A DNA stretch of 64,000 nt from DAIQNV01 sp038748775 (GCA_038748775.1 JBCDIT010000003.1:186001-250000), one strand, 5' to 3'. Positions 35,662 to 46,307 are shown, counted from the first letter of the stretch. A program made the numbers and translations. The notes: generated by a model not told the origin, from the letters alone.

Positions 35662-36801
35662 ATGGATGACGCCCACGCCAAGAAACGACTCGACCTCGCC
35701 GCGAGGCTCGCGCTGCGCGCCGAGGGCCGCGTGGAGCCGAACCCCTTGGTCGGATGCGTTCTAGAGAAGGATGGCCAGCTCATCGGCATGGGTCACCATC
35801 GCGTGTGGGGCGGACCCCACGCCGAGCGCGACGCCCTCGCCAACGCCCGAGCCCGGGGCAACGACCCGAAGGGTTCCACCGCCTACGTCACCCTCGAACC
35901 CTGCTGCCACCACGGCAAGCAACCCCCATGCACTGACGCGCTCGTGGAAGCGGGCGTCGCGAAGGTGGTGTACGCCGTCGCCGACCCGGGCGAGGAATCG
36001 GGCAACGGGGCAGCAGTGCTCCGCGACGCCGGGATCGAAGCGGTGCACTGCGACGTCAGCTGCGACGCGCTCGCGGTCGGCGCCCCGTTCCTTCACCGCC
36101 TCGCGACCGGCCTGCCCTGGGTCATCGCCAAGTGGGCCCAGACCATCGACGGGCGCATCGCGACGCGTACCGGCGAGAGCCAATGGATCAGCGGGCCCCG
36201 CAGCCGCCGGCGCGTCCACCAACGCCGCGCGAAGGTCGACGTGATCTTGACCGGCATCGGAACCGTTCTCGCCGACGACCCGATGCTCACGGCGCGCGAC
36301 GTCCGCGTCCGGCGCGTCGCCCGGCGGGTGGTCATCGATGCCGGGCTTGAAACACCACTCGAAAGTAAGCTTGTCCAAACGGCTCGCGAAGTCCCAACCG
36401 CGATCGCCTGCGCCAAGGACCTCGTCACCGCCGGCATTACCGAACGTCGCGTCGAAGCCCTCGAGGCAGCAGGCGTCACGGTTATGGGCGTCCCCGAGAA
36501 CCCCGAGCACCCGGGCCGGCTCCGGCTCGACATGCTGATGCGGGCACTCGTTGATCGCTTCGATACAGCGACGGTCTTCGTAGAAGCCGGCGCTGGTCTG
36601 CTCGGCGCGCTGTTCGAAGCCGATCTGGTGTGCGAGTCGGTCGTGTACCTCGCGCCGACGCTCATGGGTGACGAACGGGCGCTTCCCGCGGCGACCGGGC
36701 GTGTCGCGACCAAGCTCTCCGACGCCCGAAGGTTCAAACTCGGTCGGGTCAAGCGCGTCGGCGACGACGTGGAACTGGTCTATCGATCCACTCGTGTTTG
36801 A
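35662..36801 (+). CDS. ribD: Bifunctional riboflavin biosynthesis deaminase/reductase
   Basis: RibD carries out two successive steps of riboflavin synthesis: deamination of the pyrimidine intermediate, then reduction of its ribosyl side chain. The N-terminal zinc deaminase shows HAE at 53-55 and PCCHHGKQPPC at 80-90 (ligands His53, Cys81, Cys90). The C-terminal reductase domain includes KWAQTIDGRIATRTGESQWI and GIGTVLADDPMLTAR. The 379-residue length is normal. It starts three bases after the RNase HII-like gene, suggesting one operon; other rib genes are not seen in the window. Confidence 0.95.
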   Translation: MDDAHAKKRLDLAARLALRAEGRVEPNPLVGCVLEKDGQLIGMGHHRVWGGPHAERDALANARARGNDPKGSTAYVTLEPCCHHGKQPPCTDALVEAGVAKVVYAVADPGEESGNGAAVLRDAGIEAVHCDVSCDALAVGAPFLHRLATGLPWVIAKWAQTIDGRIATRTGESQWISGPRSRRRVHQRRAKVDVILTGIGTVLADDPMLTARDVRVRRVARRVVIDAGLETPLESKLVQTAREVPTAIACAKDLVTAGITERRVEALEAAGVTVMGVPENPEHPGRLRLDMLMRALVDRFDTATVFVEAGAGLLGALFEADLVCESVVYLAPTLMGDERALPAATGRVATKLSDARRFKLGRVKRVGDDVELVYRSTRV

Positions 36802-36853
36802 AATCGGTGCGGCCGGCTTCCAAAACCCCTTAGGGCCACCCGGAGACCACGTC

Positions 36854-37288
36854 ATGGACAAACCATCGGCACCGACCGTCCTTGCCATCCTCGGCCTCAT
36901 CACGGTCGTCCTCGGCGCGTGGGTCGCGGCATGGCAGTCCGGCGTGATCAGCTTCAACACGCACGTCGTCGAAGTGAGCATCACCAACACAAGCGATACG
37001 GACATCACGCTCTATCGGGGCGATGAAGACGTAGACCCGCTCGCGCTCACCGAGGAACAGCAGGACCTCATCACCGTCTTGGGCGTCGGGAGCACACTCG
37101 AGCTTGAGATCGAAGAACGGGGCGAGGTCGAGCCGGGTCACCCGCAACTGCCACTTACGGTCTGGACTCAGTCAGAGGACGAGATCGTCCAAGTCGGAAC
37201 CTTCATCGCGCCGCCTGGGGCTTGGGAATTGAAGTTCACGCAGACGAACGCTGGCTCTGTCCAAGCCGAGCTCATCGAAACAGACTGA
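36854..37288 (+). CDS. Small anchored protein of unknown function
   Basis: A 144-residue protein with one hydrophobic segment near the N-terminus (LAILGLITVVLGAWVAA, about residues 9-25) and a soluble, acidic remainder that looks like a beta sandwich (VEVSITNTSDTDITLYRG ... LELEIEERG ... WELKFTQTNAGSVQAELI). Start at 36854 with GGAG upstream. It is probably membrane-anchored with its domain outside the cytoplasm. No family was recognised. It lies 52 bases after ribD on the same strand. Confidence 0.6.
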   Translation: MDKPSAPTVLAILGLITVVLGAWVAAWQSGVISFNTHVVEVSITNTSDTDITLYRGDEDVDPLALTEEQQDLITVLGVGSTLELEIEERGEVEPGHPQLPLTVWTQSEDEIVQVGTFIAPPGAWELKFTQTNAGSVQAELIETD

Positions 37289-37291
37289 GCG

Positions 37292-37712
37292 TCATTCCGG
37301 CCACAACTCCCCCAGCCGCGAAGGATCAACGGGGGTGTCTGCCGCCCACCCTTCGGCCGCGGCGAGCGACATAAGCGCGTCGTAGTCGGCGCGGCACGCG
37401 TCGGCGTGATCAGCGACGCTACCAGCGAACGAAACGACCGCCGTCGCGGCATAGAGAACCCCTGGATCGTCCGCCTTCACGGCCATCTCCGCCGTGGTCA
37501 CCGCCGCCGCGGCACCGACACCCGCCGGGCTCTTCGCGGCCAGTGCTTCGGCCGCTTCGAGTTCCGTGGCGTTCGCGGTCGCTGGGTTGGTCGCGGCCGC
37601 CGCGGCCAAGTCCGTCGCTCGATCGAGATCCTCGAACGACGTCGGGAAAGGCCACCAATGCCCACCGCGGCAGACGCCCGAGCTCAGCTTCGGTTGGAGT
37701 GGTATCGCCCAT
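37292..37712 (-). pseudogene. Frameshifted gene of a planctomycete-type hypothetical family
   Basis: The ATG at 37712 opens MGDTTPTEAELGRLPRWALV and then AF, resembling the opening of a hypothetical family common in planctomycetes. That frame degenerates near codon 22, while a frame shifted by one continues from about 37646 with FEDLDRATDLAAAAATNP through DYDALMSLAAAEGWAADTPV to the stop at 37292, resembling the family's usual C-terminus. The segment expected between these parts (about 15-20 residues) is missing. A deletion with frameshift explains both observations; a sequencing error cannot be excluded. It is the gene downstream of the aminopeptidase. Confidence 0.5.
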
Positions 37713-37742
37713 GTTGCCCTCAGCTCGCCCCCGGCCCTCGCT

Positions 37743-39263
37743 CTACGCGTCGTTCGTCTCACCCATCCGCCGCACCGCTTCGGCAACAAGCCTTGCGCCG
37801 AACCCGGTCGGGCCGGCGATGAACGGGCCCTTGTCCTTGTCGGTCGCGTGCGTGCCGGCGATATCGATGTGAGCCCAGGGGATCTTCTCGTCGCAGAAGT
37901 AGCTCAGGAACGCGGCGCCCTGGATCGGGTGCGCCTCGCGGACCGGGGCCGAGTTGACGATGTCGGCGATCGGCGACTTCATCATGTCCTTGTACTGCTG
38001 GTCGTGGGGCAAACGCCACACCCGCTCGCCGGTCGACTCGCCGGCCGCTTCGAGCGTCTCGCGCAGGTCGTTGTCGTCGCACCAGATGCCGGCATACGCG
38101 GAGCCGAGCGCGACGACCACGCCGCCTGTGAGCGTCGCCATATCGATGATGCACCGGGGCTTCTCGAGTTCGCACGCCCAGCAGAGCGCATCGGCCAAGA
38201 CCAGCCGCCCTTCCGCATCGGTGTTGGTCACCTCCACGGTGACCCCGTTGCGGAACGTGATCACGTCGTCGGGCCGGTACGCCTCGTCGGAGATCGCGTT
38301 CTCGGCGCAGCTCAGGAGCGCCACGACGGGGAAAGGCGGCTTCACGACCGTCGCGATGGCGTGCATGGCGCCGATGACGCCGCACCCGCCGTCTTTGTCG
38401 CGCTTCATGCCCTTCATCCCGCCGCCGACCTTGATGCTCAGGCCGCCCGAGTCGTACGTCATCGTCTTGCCGACAAGCACGACCGGCTTGGCGTCCGGGC
38501 CCTCGCCCTTGCCGAAGTACTCGCCTTCTGGCGTGTACGCGAGCCGGACCAAGCATGGCTCGTTCTCGCTCGCCTGGCCCACGGTGAAGATGCCCGTCAG
38601 CCGTTCCTCGTGCAGGGCTTCGCCCTCGATCACGTTGCACTCCATGCCGGTTTCATCCGCGAGTTTCTGGCACTCGTGCGCGATGAACTCGGGCGTCGCG
38701 ATGTTCGGCGGCGTCTGGCTCAGCGATCGCGCGAGGTTCGAGCCGGCCGCGTACACCAGCCCGTCTTCGATGCCGGCCGCGAAGACCTTGTCATCGGCGC
38801 GGACCGAAAGCTCGCCCCGATCGGCGTCCGGCGTCGCCTTTCCGCGGAGCCCGTCGTAATACCACGAGATCAGCCCGAGGCCTTCACCGAACTGGCGGCC
38901 GCAGTCGGCAATGTCGACATCTTCGAGCGACCCGAGCGCACCTTCGAGCGAAACGCCGATCCGCGTGAGCTTCGCGCTGGCGCAGAACCGCCCCAACGCC
39001 GCGGCGGCCGCCCTCAGGACGCCCGGCTTGAAGCTCTCGCGTGCCCCCAGCCCGACGACGACCACCCGCTCAGGGCCGTCCGGGCAATAGGTCGAGACGA
39101 TCTTGCCGACATCACCGGTCGCGTCGGCCTTGGACGCCACCCAAGCGGCCCACTGCCCCGGGTCAACCCCGGCCGACACCTTGTCCAGGTTCTCACCCTT
39201 GAACTGCCCAACAACGACGGTTTGCGGCTTGCCGCGGCTCGAAAGCGTAACTGTGGTGAACAT
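37743..39263 (-). CDS. pepA: Leucyl aminopeptidase (M17)
   Basis: A 506-residue M17 aminopeptidase that removes N-terminal residues from peptides in the cytoplasm using two metal ions. The C-terminal catalytic domain shows VLVGKTMTYDSGGLSIK, MKGMKRDKDGGCG and NTDAEGRLVLADAL, supplying the Lys, three Asp, Glu and Arg expected for metal binding and catalysis. MKRDKDGG carries one extra residue compared with the common MK-D-MGGAA form. The N-terminal domain (MFTTVTLSSRGKPQTVVVGQ) is diverged as is usual. It lies 47 bases upstream of the end of the large dockerin gene on the same strand. Confidence 0.92.
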   Translation of the reverse strand: MFTTVTLSSRGKPQTVVVGQFKGENLDKVSAGVDPGQWAAWVASKADATGDVGKIVSTYCPDGPERVVVVGLGARESFKPGVLRAAAAALGRFCASAKLTRIGVSLEGALGSLEDVDIADCGRQFGEGLGLISWYYDGLRGKATPDADRGELSVRADDKVFAAGIEDGLVYAAGSNLARSLSQTPPNIATPEFIAHECQKLADETGMECNVIEGEALHEERLTGIFTVGQASENEPCLVRLAYTPEGEYFGKGEGPDAKPVVLVGKTMTYDSGGLSIKVGGGMKGMKRDKDGGCGVIGAMHAIATVVKPPFPVVALLSCAENAISDEAYRPDDVITFRNGVTVEVTNTDAEGRLVLADALCWACELEKPRCIIDMATLTGGVVVALGSAYAGIWCDDNDLRETLEAAGESTGERVWRLPHDQQYKDMMKSPIADIVNSAPVREAHPIQGAAFLSYFCDEKIPWAHIDIAGTHATDKDKGPFIAGPTGFGARLVAEAVRRMGETNDA

Positions 39264-39310
39264 GCCAGCAGACTAGCGGGAAGACCGAAGCGCCGCGGGC
39301 GAGCAGGGCC

Positions 39311-42300
39311 TCAGGGGCACCCCCCGAGGAAGTCGGAGATGAACTGATCGAGGTCACCGAGATCGATGACCCCGAACGGTTCCACCAGGTCGACCGACGG
39401 GTCACCCAGCAAGAACAGCGTGATGAACGCGTCGGCGTCGGCGAGGTCGAGAACGCCGGCCGGATCGGCCAAGTCCGCGGTATTGCAGGGGGGCACGAAG
39501 ATCGAGAGGTTCTTGATGACAACAGAAGTCGACGTGTACTCCACGTCAAACTTGAGGTCGCCCGTCACGACACCCTGGGCCGTGAAGCCGATCGCGGGAA
39601 TCGCGTTCGTGAAGAAGTCACCGAAAATGCCGGAGACGAAATCGGCCTCGATGATCGTGAACTCCTCGGTCCCGTCGGGCTCGAAATCGCCGAACCGGAC
39701 GATCTCAAGCACACCGCCGATGCCATAGATCCCGTTCGAGGTGAGCTTGCCTGCTTGGACGCCGACCTGCGCCCGGAACACGGCGCTCTCGTCGTTCTGG
39801 ATGAACGGGATGTTGATCGTCAACCCATCGGGGTTGTCGTCGGTGGCGAGCCCCGGAGCGATGACGCCCTTGTTCAGAATCGCGTCGGCCTGGGTGAAGC
39901 TGACGGTCCCGTTTCCGGTCAGTACCGCGCCCTCCTCGGTCATCTTCGGATCAGGATCGGTGATCACGAGCCGGCCGGCCTCTACGTCGACGACCCCTGT
40001 GCTGATGAACTCAGACGTCAGGTTGAGATCGCCTTCGAGCACCTCGATCCGCCCGGCCGACGCGACGTCCCAGCCGACCGAGCTTGTCGATGATCCGGTC
40101 TTCCGGAGCACCGCCCCTTCGTCCACGATGAGATCCGCCGGCTGAGCGGGCCACGACCGGCTGAACCCGGCGTTCGTCACCAACTCGAGTACCGAGCCCG
40201 CCACGTTCTGCCAACGGGCAGGCACCGTGGAGTTGTTGTTCGGGAACGTGCGCAGCCGAAGATCGGCACCGTTCACGATCGAGCCGTTCAGGGATGATGC
40301 CGAGGGCACGTCGATATCACCCATGAGCGTCAGCGTGCCCTCACCGGCAACGGTCCCCAGACCGAGGTTGCCTTCGAGGTCAATGTCGAAGTCAGACGGA
40401 AGCGAGCCGGAAGCATCGAAACGACCGTTCATGCCGGTCGTCACGGAAACGTCGCCCGTCATCGGCCCGGTCAAGCGGAACGTGCCATCGACAACGTCCG
40501 CGACCGAGCCGCTCGATTCGAACGACCCACTGATGGTGAGCGTTCCGTCCTCGACAACGGTCATACCCGACGTGTTGACGTCCCAACCGACAGAACTCGA
40601 CGAACCCCCGTTCTTGCGAAGCTCAGCCCCAGAGTCGACGATCAGATCGGCCGGCTGAGCGGGCCACGATCTGCTGAACCCGGCGTTGCTCGAGAAGTTG
40701 AGCGATGAACCCGACACGTTCCGCCAACTCGCAGGTCTTGAGGAGTTGTTGTTCGGGAAGGACATGAGGGTCAAATCGCCGGAGTTCACGACGTTCGCAC
40801 CGAGTTGTCCACTCGAGACAATATCGGCTACGCCGAAGAACGTAGCTGTGCCGTCCCCGGTCAACGGGCCGACTCCGGTACGGCCCATGACATCGACCAT
40901 AAACGAGTCGGGAACGGTGCCGGTCACCCGGAACGAACCGGTCGGTGACGTCGTGGCGGTCACGAAGCCGGAGATGTCTCCGCCGACCTGAGCAACGCCA
41001 TCGAGGACATCAACGGTCACGTTGTCAGCATCGAACCCGCCCGAAAACGTGCTCGACCCGCTCTCGATTCGAATCGAACTTCCAACACCCTGGTAGCTGC
41101 CGGCGACCGATAGGCCACCGGACTCAACGACGATCGGTCCGTTGCCCGAGATATCCCAACCGATCGAGCTCGTCGAGTTCCCGGTCTTGCGGAGTAGCGA
41201 GCCGGGCTCAACGATCAGATCCGCAGGCTGCGCAGGCCACGACCGGCTGAACCCGGTGTTGGTCACGAGCTCCAACGATGATCCCGGTGCGTTACGCCAG
41301 CTGGCGGGCATCGAGGAGTTGTTGTTCGGAAAGGCCCGGAGAACGATGTCCGCTTCGTTCACGATCGACCCGGTAATCGACGACGCGGACGTCACGTCAA
41401 TGACGCCATCGAGGACCAGCTCGCCCCCACCCGCGACCGTTCCGATTCCGAGGTTGCCCATGAGGTCGACGCTGAACGTCGACGGAAGCGATCCGATCGC
41501 GTCGAAACGCCCGGCCGCGGTCGTCGTAACGTTAACGTCGCCGATCATCGGCCCGTTGAGTCTGAGCGAACCCTCGATGATGTCGACCGTTGAATCTAGA
41601 GACTCGAAAACGCCCGATACCGTCAGCGTGCCCTGGTCCACAACGGTCGCGCCCGATGTCTCCACGTCCCAGCCGATCGTGCTGCTTGAGATGCCCGTCT
41701 TGCGAACCACCGCACCCGATTCGACGACAAAGCCGGCCGGCTGATCGGGCCACGACCTGCTGAACGTTGAGTTCACGAGTTCGAGCGACGAACCCGAGAC
41801 GTTCCGCCAAGACACCGATCCGTTCGACGTGTTGTTCGTCCCGGAGACGAACAGAGAGTCGGTCTCGTTCACAACCTCGCCTGTGCCAGTCGAGAACGAG
41901 ATTGAGCCATCGACGAATCCGCCGTTGCGGAGAATCAGCCGGCCGCGGCCGCCGTTCCGACCGATGGTCACGCTCCCGTCGAGTTCTGCATTGTCGAGAA
42001 TGAGCGTCGAAAGACCGGCCGTCGGGAACGGGTCGCTCAGGCGATCGCCGACCACGGCGGTCGACGTGATGTCGTAAACGGCGTTCTGAACACGAAGCGT
42101 GAAATCCGTGCCGTTCGCGATCCGGAAACTCGGCGACATGAAGTCCGAGGTGAGCACGGCCGGGCTGGCCGGGAACTCGATCGGCTGCGGTACGCCGTTG
42201 ATGGTGCGTTGGATCGGTCCGAAGTACTTCGTAAGCGTCGACGTCGGCCCCGGTATCAGACCGCCGCAATCGAACCAGTTGCCCGACGTCAAGAAGTCAC

Positions 42301-42439
42301 CCCCGGCGAGCCCGCCCTCCCAAATCCACGTGTTCGTGATCGAGCACGTGAACGAAGACTGACCCGAGGCAACACCGGAAGCCGTTCCAGCAATAGCCAG
42401 ACCGACAGCACCCATCAACAACGTCGCGCGGCTCTTCAT
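39311..42439 (-). CDS. Secreted repeat protein with C-terminal GC-type dockerin
   Basis: A 1042-residue exported protein. The signal peptide covers about residues 1-26 (GTASGVASGQ). The body is a beta-rich, autotransporter-like repeat region: four copies of a block reading SWRNVSGSSLELV, FSRSWPAQPADLIV and LRKTGxSxSSxGWDV recur at spacings of about 170-190 residues, separated by FPNNNSS and SGSFES-type phrases. The C-terminus carries two dockerin-like repeats (DLADADAFITLFLLGDPS and DLGDLDQFISDFLGGCP) ending in Gly-Cys-Pro, the GC-type dockerin pattern. Probably a surface or matrix protein. It lies directly downstream of nusG. Confidence 0.85.
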   Translation of the reverse strand: MKSRATLLMGAVGLAIAGTASGVASGQSSFTCSITNTWIWEGGLAGGDFLTSGNWFDCGGLIPGPTSTLTKYFGPIQRTINGVPQPIEFPASPAVLTSDFMSPSFRIANGTDFTLRVQNAVYDITSTAVVGDRLSDPFPTAGLSTLILDNAELDGSVTIGRNGGRGRLILRNGGFVDGSISFSTGTGEVVNETDSLFVSGTNNTSNGSVSWRNVSGSSLELVNSTFSRSWPDQPAGFVVESGAVVRKTGISSSTIGWDVETSGATVVDQGTLTVSGVFESLDSTVDIIEGSLRLNGPMIGDVNVTTTAAGRFDAIGSLPSTFSVDLMGNLGIGTVAGGGELVLDGVIDVTSASSITGSIVNEADIVLRAFPNNNSSMPASWRNAPGSSLELVTNTGFSRSWPAQPADLIVEPGSLLRKTGNSTSSIGWDISGNGPIVVESGGLSVAGSYQGVGSSIRIESGSSTFSGGFDADNVTVDVLDGVAQVGGDISGFVTATTSPTGSFRVTGTVPDSFMVDVMGRTGVGPLTGDGTATFFGVADIVSSGQLGANVVNSGDLTLMSFPNNNSSRPASWRNVSGSSLNFSSNAGFSRSWPAQPADLIVDSGAELRKNGGSSSSVGWDVNTSGMTVVEDGTLTISGSFESSGSVADVVDGTFRLTGPMTGDVSVTTGMNGRFDASGSLPSDFDIDLEGNLGLGTVAGEGTLTLMGDIDVPSASSLNGSIVNGADLRLRTFPNNNSTVPARWQNVAGSVLELVTNAGFSRSWPAQPADLIVDEGAVLRKTGSSTSSVGWDVASAGRIEVLEGDLNLTSEFISTGVVDVEAGRLVITDPDPKMTEEGAVLTGNGTVSFTQADAILNKGVIAPGLATDDNPDGLTINIPFIQNDESAVFRAQVGVQAGKLTSNGIYGIGGVLEIVRFGDFEPDGTEEFTIIEADFVSGIFGDFFTNAIPAIGFTAQGVVTGDLKFDVEYTSTSVVIKNLSIFVPPCNTADLADPAGVLDLADADAFITLFLLGDPSVDLVEPFGVIDLGDLDQFISDFLGGCP

Positions 42440-42604
42440 AGCTCTACTTCCTCCGAAAACGACCAGAGGAAGCGTACACGTCGAAACACGGCGACTTCAA
42501 AAAAGCCGCCGGAGGAACCGTAATCCGAGGTTTCCCCGGGAGAGGCCACAGGGTTCGGGAGGAACGGCTGTGAAGATGGGGCACGTCACCGACGCGCCCC
42601 CGAT

Positions 42605-43387
42605 TCACATCTCGTCGGCTTTGGCGATCTGCCACTCTTCGAGTTCGATCGGCGCCTGACGACCGAAGATCGTCACGAGAACACGCACGAGACCCTTCTC
42701 GGGCAACAGCTCGTCGACGGTGCCCTCGTAGTTCTCGAATGGGCCTTCCTTGATCGTGACGCTCTCGCCCTTCTCGAAGGTCATCTTGACCATCGGCTCT
42801 TCTTCCGGCCGCTTCGAGTCGCGGAGCATCTTCTCGATCTCGTGCTCGGGCATCGGCGTCGGACGCCCGGCCGTGCCGACAAAGTCGCCCACGCCCGTCG
42901 TCTCTTTGATCAGGAAGAAGACATCCTGAGGGATGCGCCCGTCGTCTTCAAGACGCATCTCGACGAAGACGTAGCCCGGGTAGAGCTTGGTCTCGGTGAT
43001 CTTCTGCTTGCCGCCCTTGATCGTCTTGGTCTTCTCGGTCGGCACCAAGATGCGGCCGACCAGGTGCGTCATGTTCTCGATCTGCACCTTGCGGAGCAGC
43101 GTGTTCTGCACGCTCGACTCCTTGTTCGACGCGACGCGGAGCACGAACCAGTTCATGCCCTCCTGCCGGACGGTGTCGGTGTCGTCGAGGATGTCGACCT
43201 TCTCGTTTGGCCGTCCGTCCATCGCGTCGCCCGAAACCTCAACGGGCTCGGCGGGGGCGGGGGCCGCCGCGGCCTCGGTCGTACCTTCGGTTGTCTGCGC
43301 GTCGGTCTCGTTCATGCTGGCCTCCGCTGGCTGGGCCGTCTCGGAGAGTTCCTCGGGGCGCTGTTCGTCGTGTCGGTCTTCAGACAT
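42605..43387 (-). CDS. nusG: Transcription termination/antitermination factor NusG
   Basis: NusG binds RNA polymerase, reduces pausing and links transcription to Rho and the ribosome. The NGN domain starts at MNWFVLRVASNKE (about residue 78) and includes LYPGYVFVEM; the KOW domain is GESVTIKEGPFENYEGTVDELL near residues 205-230. The 260-residue product has an acidic, low-complexity N-terminal extension of about 77 residues (TTEGTTEAAAAPAPAEPVEV). An internal start at MNETD (residue 25) cannot be excluded. It lies 49 bases after secE, in the classical order, but rplK does not follow. Confidence 0.96.
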   Translation of the reverse strand: MSEDRHDEQRPEELSETAQPAEASMNETDAQTTEGTTEAAAAPAPAEPVEVSGDAMDGRPNEKVDILDDTDTVRQEGMNWFVLRVASNKESSVQNTLLRKVQIENMTHLVGRILVPTEKTKTIKGGKQKITETKLYPGYVFVEMRLEDDGRIPQDVFFLIKETTGVGDFVGTAGRPTPMPEHEIEKMLRDSKRPEEEPMVKMTFEKGESVTIKEGPFENYEGTVDELLPEKGLVRVLVTIFGRQAPIELEEWQIAKADEM

Positions 43388-43436
43388 GGGTATACCACTC
43401 GCGACTCGGCGTCGTCATAAGACACAGAACGAACGC

Positions 43437-44132
43437 TCAGACCTTGATGTCAAGAACACCGATCTCGGTGAAGAAGAAGCGGAACACGTTGTCGATCCCG
43501 AAGAGGATCGCCGCGATAAGGAACGCCGCGACAACGACCACCTGGGTGTTCCCGATGATCTCTTTCCGCGTCGTCCAGTTCACCTTCTTCATCTCGCCAT
43601 CGGTGGCGATGAGAAAATCCACGCTCTTACGGTTGAGGCCGACAAACCAATACACCAGCACAGCGCCGATCAGGATCAGCACGCCGGCGACGCCAGCCTG
43701 AACATAAATCAACGGGAACGCGGTGTGCGGACGCCTCGAACGGACCTCGGCCTCGAAGACCGCACCGCCGACCGCAACCCTTGAGATGTCGCCTTCGTCG
43801 AAGCCATCGGCCGTAACGACGACCTGACCGACCCGGAGCGCGCCGGCGTTCTGCCCGAGGAACGTGTACTCCTCGACGATCGCGTCGCCGATGTCGACAC
43901 GCTCTTCACGAGCGTCCTTGGTGATGCCGATGATGTCGACGGTGGCGCCAACCGCCGGCGCCTCGCCCCGCACAGCGCCGAGGTTGAGTGTGTACGCCGC
44001 GATCGGCAGCGAAACAGCCGCGGCCTGCGACCACGCCCACGCGGCACCGGCGAGGAACAACGCCCCCGCCATCACGGCGGTCATCGCCCGCACCCAGTAG
44101 CCCTGGCTCGCCTTGTAGATCCCGACGTTCAT
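43437..44132 (-). CDS. secE: Protein translocase subunit SecE, enlarged
   Basis: SecE clamps SecY in the Sec translocon. The recognisable SecE core is at the C-terminus: DFLIATDGEMKKVNWTTRKE followed by a transmembrane segment (VVVVAAFLIAAILFGIDNVF). The 231-residue protein is about twice the size of common forms, with two extra N-terminal hydrophobic segments (about residues 16-42 and 145-168) separated by a soluble domain of about 100 residues. Start at 44132, with GGGTGG upstream. Position between tRNA-Trp and nusG agrees with the conserved cluster. Confidence 0.92.
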   Translation of the reverse strand: MNVGIYKASQGYWVRAMTAVMAGALFLAGAAWAWSQAAAVSLPIAAYTLNLGAVRGEAPAVGATVDIIGITKDAREERVDIGDAIVEEYTFLGQNAGALRVGQVVVTADGFDEGDISRVAVGGAVFEAEVRSRRPHTAFPLIYVQAGVAGVLILIGAVLVYWFVGLNRKSVDFLIATDGEMKKVNWTTRKEIIGNTQVVVVAAFLIAAILFGIDNVFRFFFTEIGVLDIKV

Positions 44133-44233
44133 CGCACCACCCGGGCGTTCCCCGCCCGTCCTTGGGTCCGGCGCCCCGGGGCGAACCCCCCAGGAGCGTC
44201 TCGGCCCGGACGCGGTGCCCGGGCCTCGTGAAG

Positions 44234-44306
<73 letters not shown>

Positions 44307-44340
44307 CCGAACGCGGCTCGCGCCGCTCCGGCGCTGGGAG

Positions 44341-44388
44341 CCGGGCATCGGGCACCGGGGGATCTGGGATCCGGTGCCCGGTGCCCGG
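44341..44388 (-). promoter_or_regulatory. Very stable 18-bp hairpin between rpmG and tRNA-Trp
   Basis: The arms at 44341-44358 and 44371-44388 pair at 17 of 18 positions around a 12-base loop. Each arm is built from repeats of GGGCACC/GGTGCCC. It has no T run, so it is more likely a processing or mRNA-stability structure than a terminator. Confidence 0.5.
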
Positions 44389-44405
44389 CCACCGGTGCCT
44401 GTCGC

Positions 44406-44588
44406 TTACTTCCGCTTGATCTTGTGCAGCGTGTGCTTGCGCAAGCGCGGATTGTACTTCTTAAAGCCTTCCTTGAGCTTGTCCGTGATACCGCCCTTCA
44501 CGTTGATGCTCGTGCGGTAGTTCAGGTCACCACTCTCGGTGCACTGAAGCCAGACATACTCGCGGGCCTGCGCCTTCTTCTTGGCCAT
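44406..44588 (-). CDS. rpmG: 50S ribosomal protein L33
   Basis: A 60-residue ribosomal protein of the large subunit. The sequence MAKKKAQAREYVWLQCTESG then NYRTSINVKGG and KLKEGFKKYNPRLRKHTLHK is typical of L33 of bacteria. Only one Cys is present, so the zinc-ribbon form is absent. AGGGAG lies before the ATG. Position downstream of tuf and upstream of tRNA-Trp matches the conserved cluster. Confidence 0.95.
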   Translation of the reverse strand: MAKKKAQAREYVWLQCTESGDLNYRTSINVKGGITDKLKEGFKKYNPRLRKHTLHKIKRK

Positions 44589-44675
44589 CGTCGCCGCTCC
44601 CTTGCGGGCCCGATCGGCCCGACCCTCAGAAACAAGTCATCGCCACCGGTGTCCCGACGACGATGGAGGTGTTCG

Positions 44676-45878
<1,203 letters not shown>

Positions 45879-46190
45879 CTCGTCAACCCTTCAGACCAGT
45901 CCGCCCGACCCACGTGGGGCCGAAGGCGATGCTCCGGACTCTGCCGGGCCCCCGGGCGTGACGGAACTCGTGTCCCGCCGGCCGGACGACCCTGGCCACT
46001 TGCACCTCCCGAACCGACACCGTGTCGGCCGGGCATTGATTCGCCGCAGGCCAACCGAGCATTACGCCCGGCGACCCGCCGCCGATCACCCCCGTGGACC
46101 CCTCCCTTGAGGTCCACACGAGCATCAACTTTAGCCAGGCACCGACGATCCGACGCGCGCTCGCCCCAGATCAGTTCCGCCCTGCTCCAA
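45879..46190 (-). promoter_or_regulatory. Structured tuf leader between tRNA-Thr and tuf
   Basis: No gene is present. On the minus strand a hairpin forms from GTGGACC/GGTCCAC (46094-46117), and a second, CCGACA-CGG-TGTCGG, lies at 46014-46028. They may process or stabilise the tRNA-Thr/tuf transcript. The ribosome-binding site of tuf is weak (GAAGGG 8 bases before ATG). Confidence 0.4.
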
Positions 46191-46262
46191 AGCCGCTGGC
46201 GGGATTTGAACCCGCGACCTCACCCTTACCAAGGGTGCGCTCTACCACTGAGCTACAGCGGC
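46191..46262 (-). tRNA. tRNA-Thr (anticodon GGT)
   Basis: A 72-base tRNA on the minus strand. Acceptor GCCGCTG pairs with CAGCGGC, discriminator T. The anticodon stem CACCC/GGGTG encloses TTGGTAA, giving anticodon GGT. The D arm and T loop TTCAAAT are standard. CCA is not encoded. It heads the cluster with tuf, as in many bacteria. Confidence 0.97.
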
Positions 46263-46307
46263 GTTTCCGCCTCCCGACAGGCGACTCCACGCCGCCAGAC
46301 AGGACAA

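Noticed and set aside
40227..41744. Plus-strand frames opposite the large dockerin protein
   Set aside because: They repeat with the same period as the minus-strand blocks, showing they are complementary reflections of that gene.
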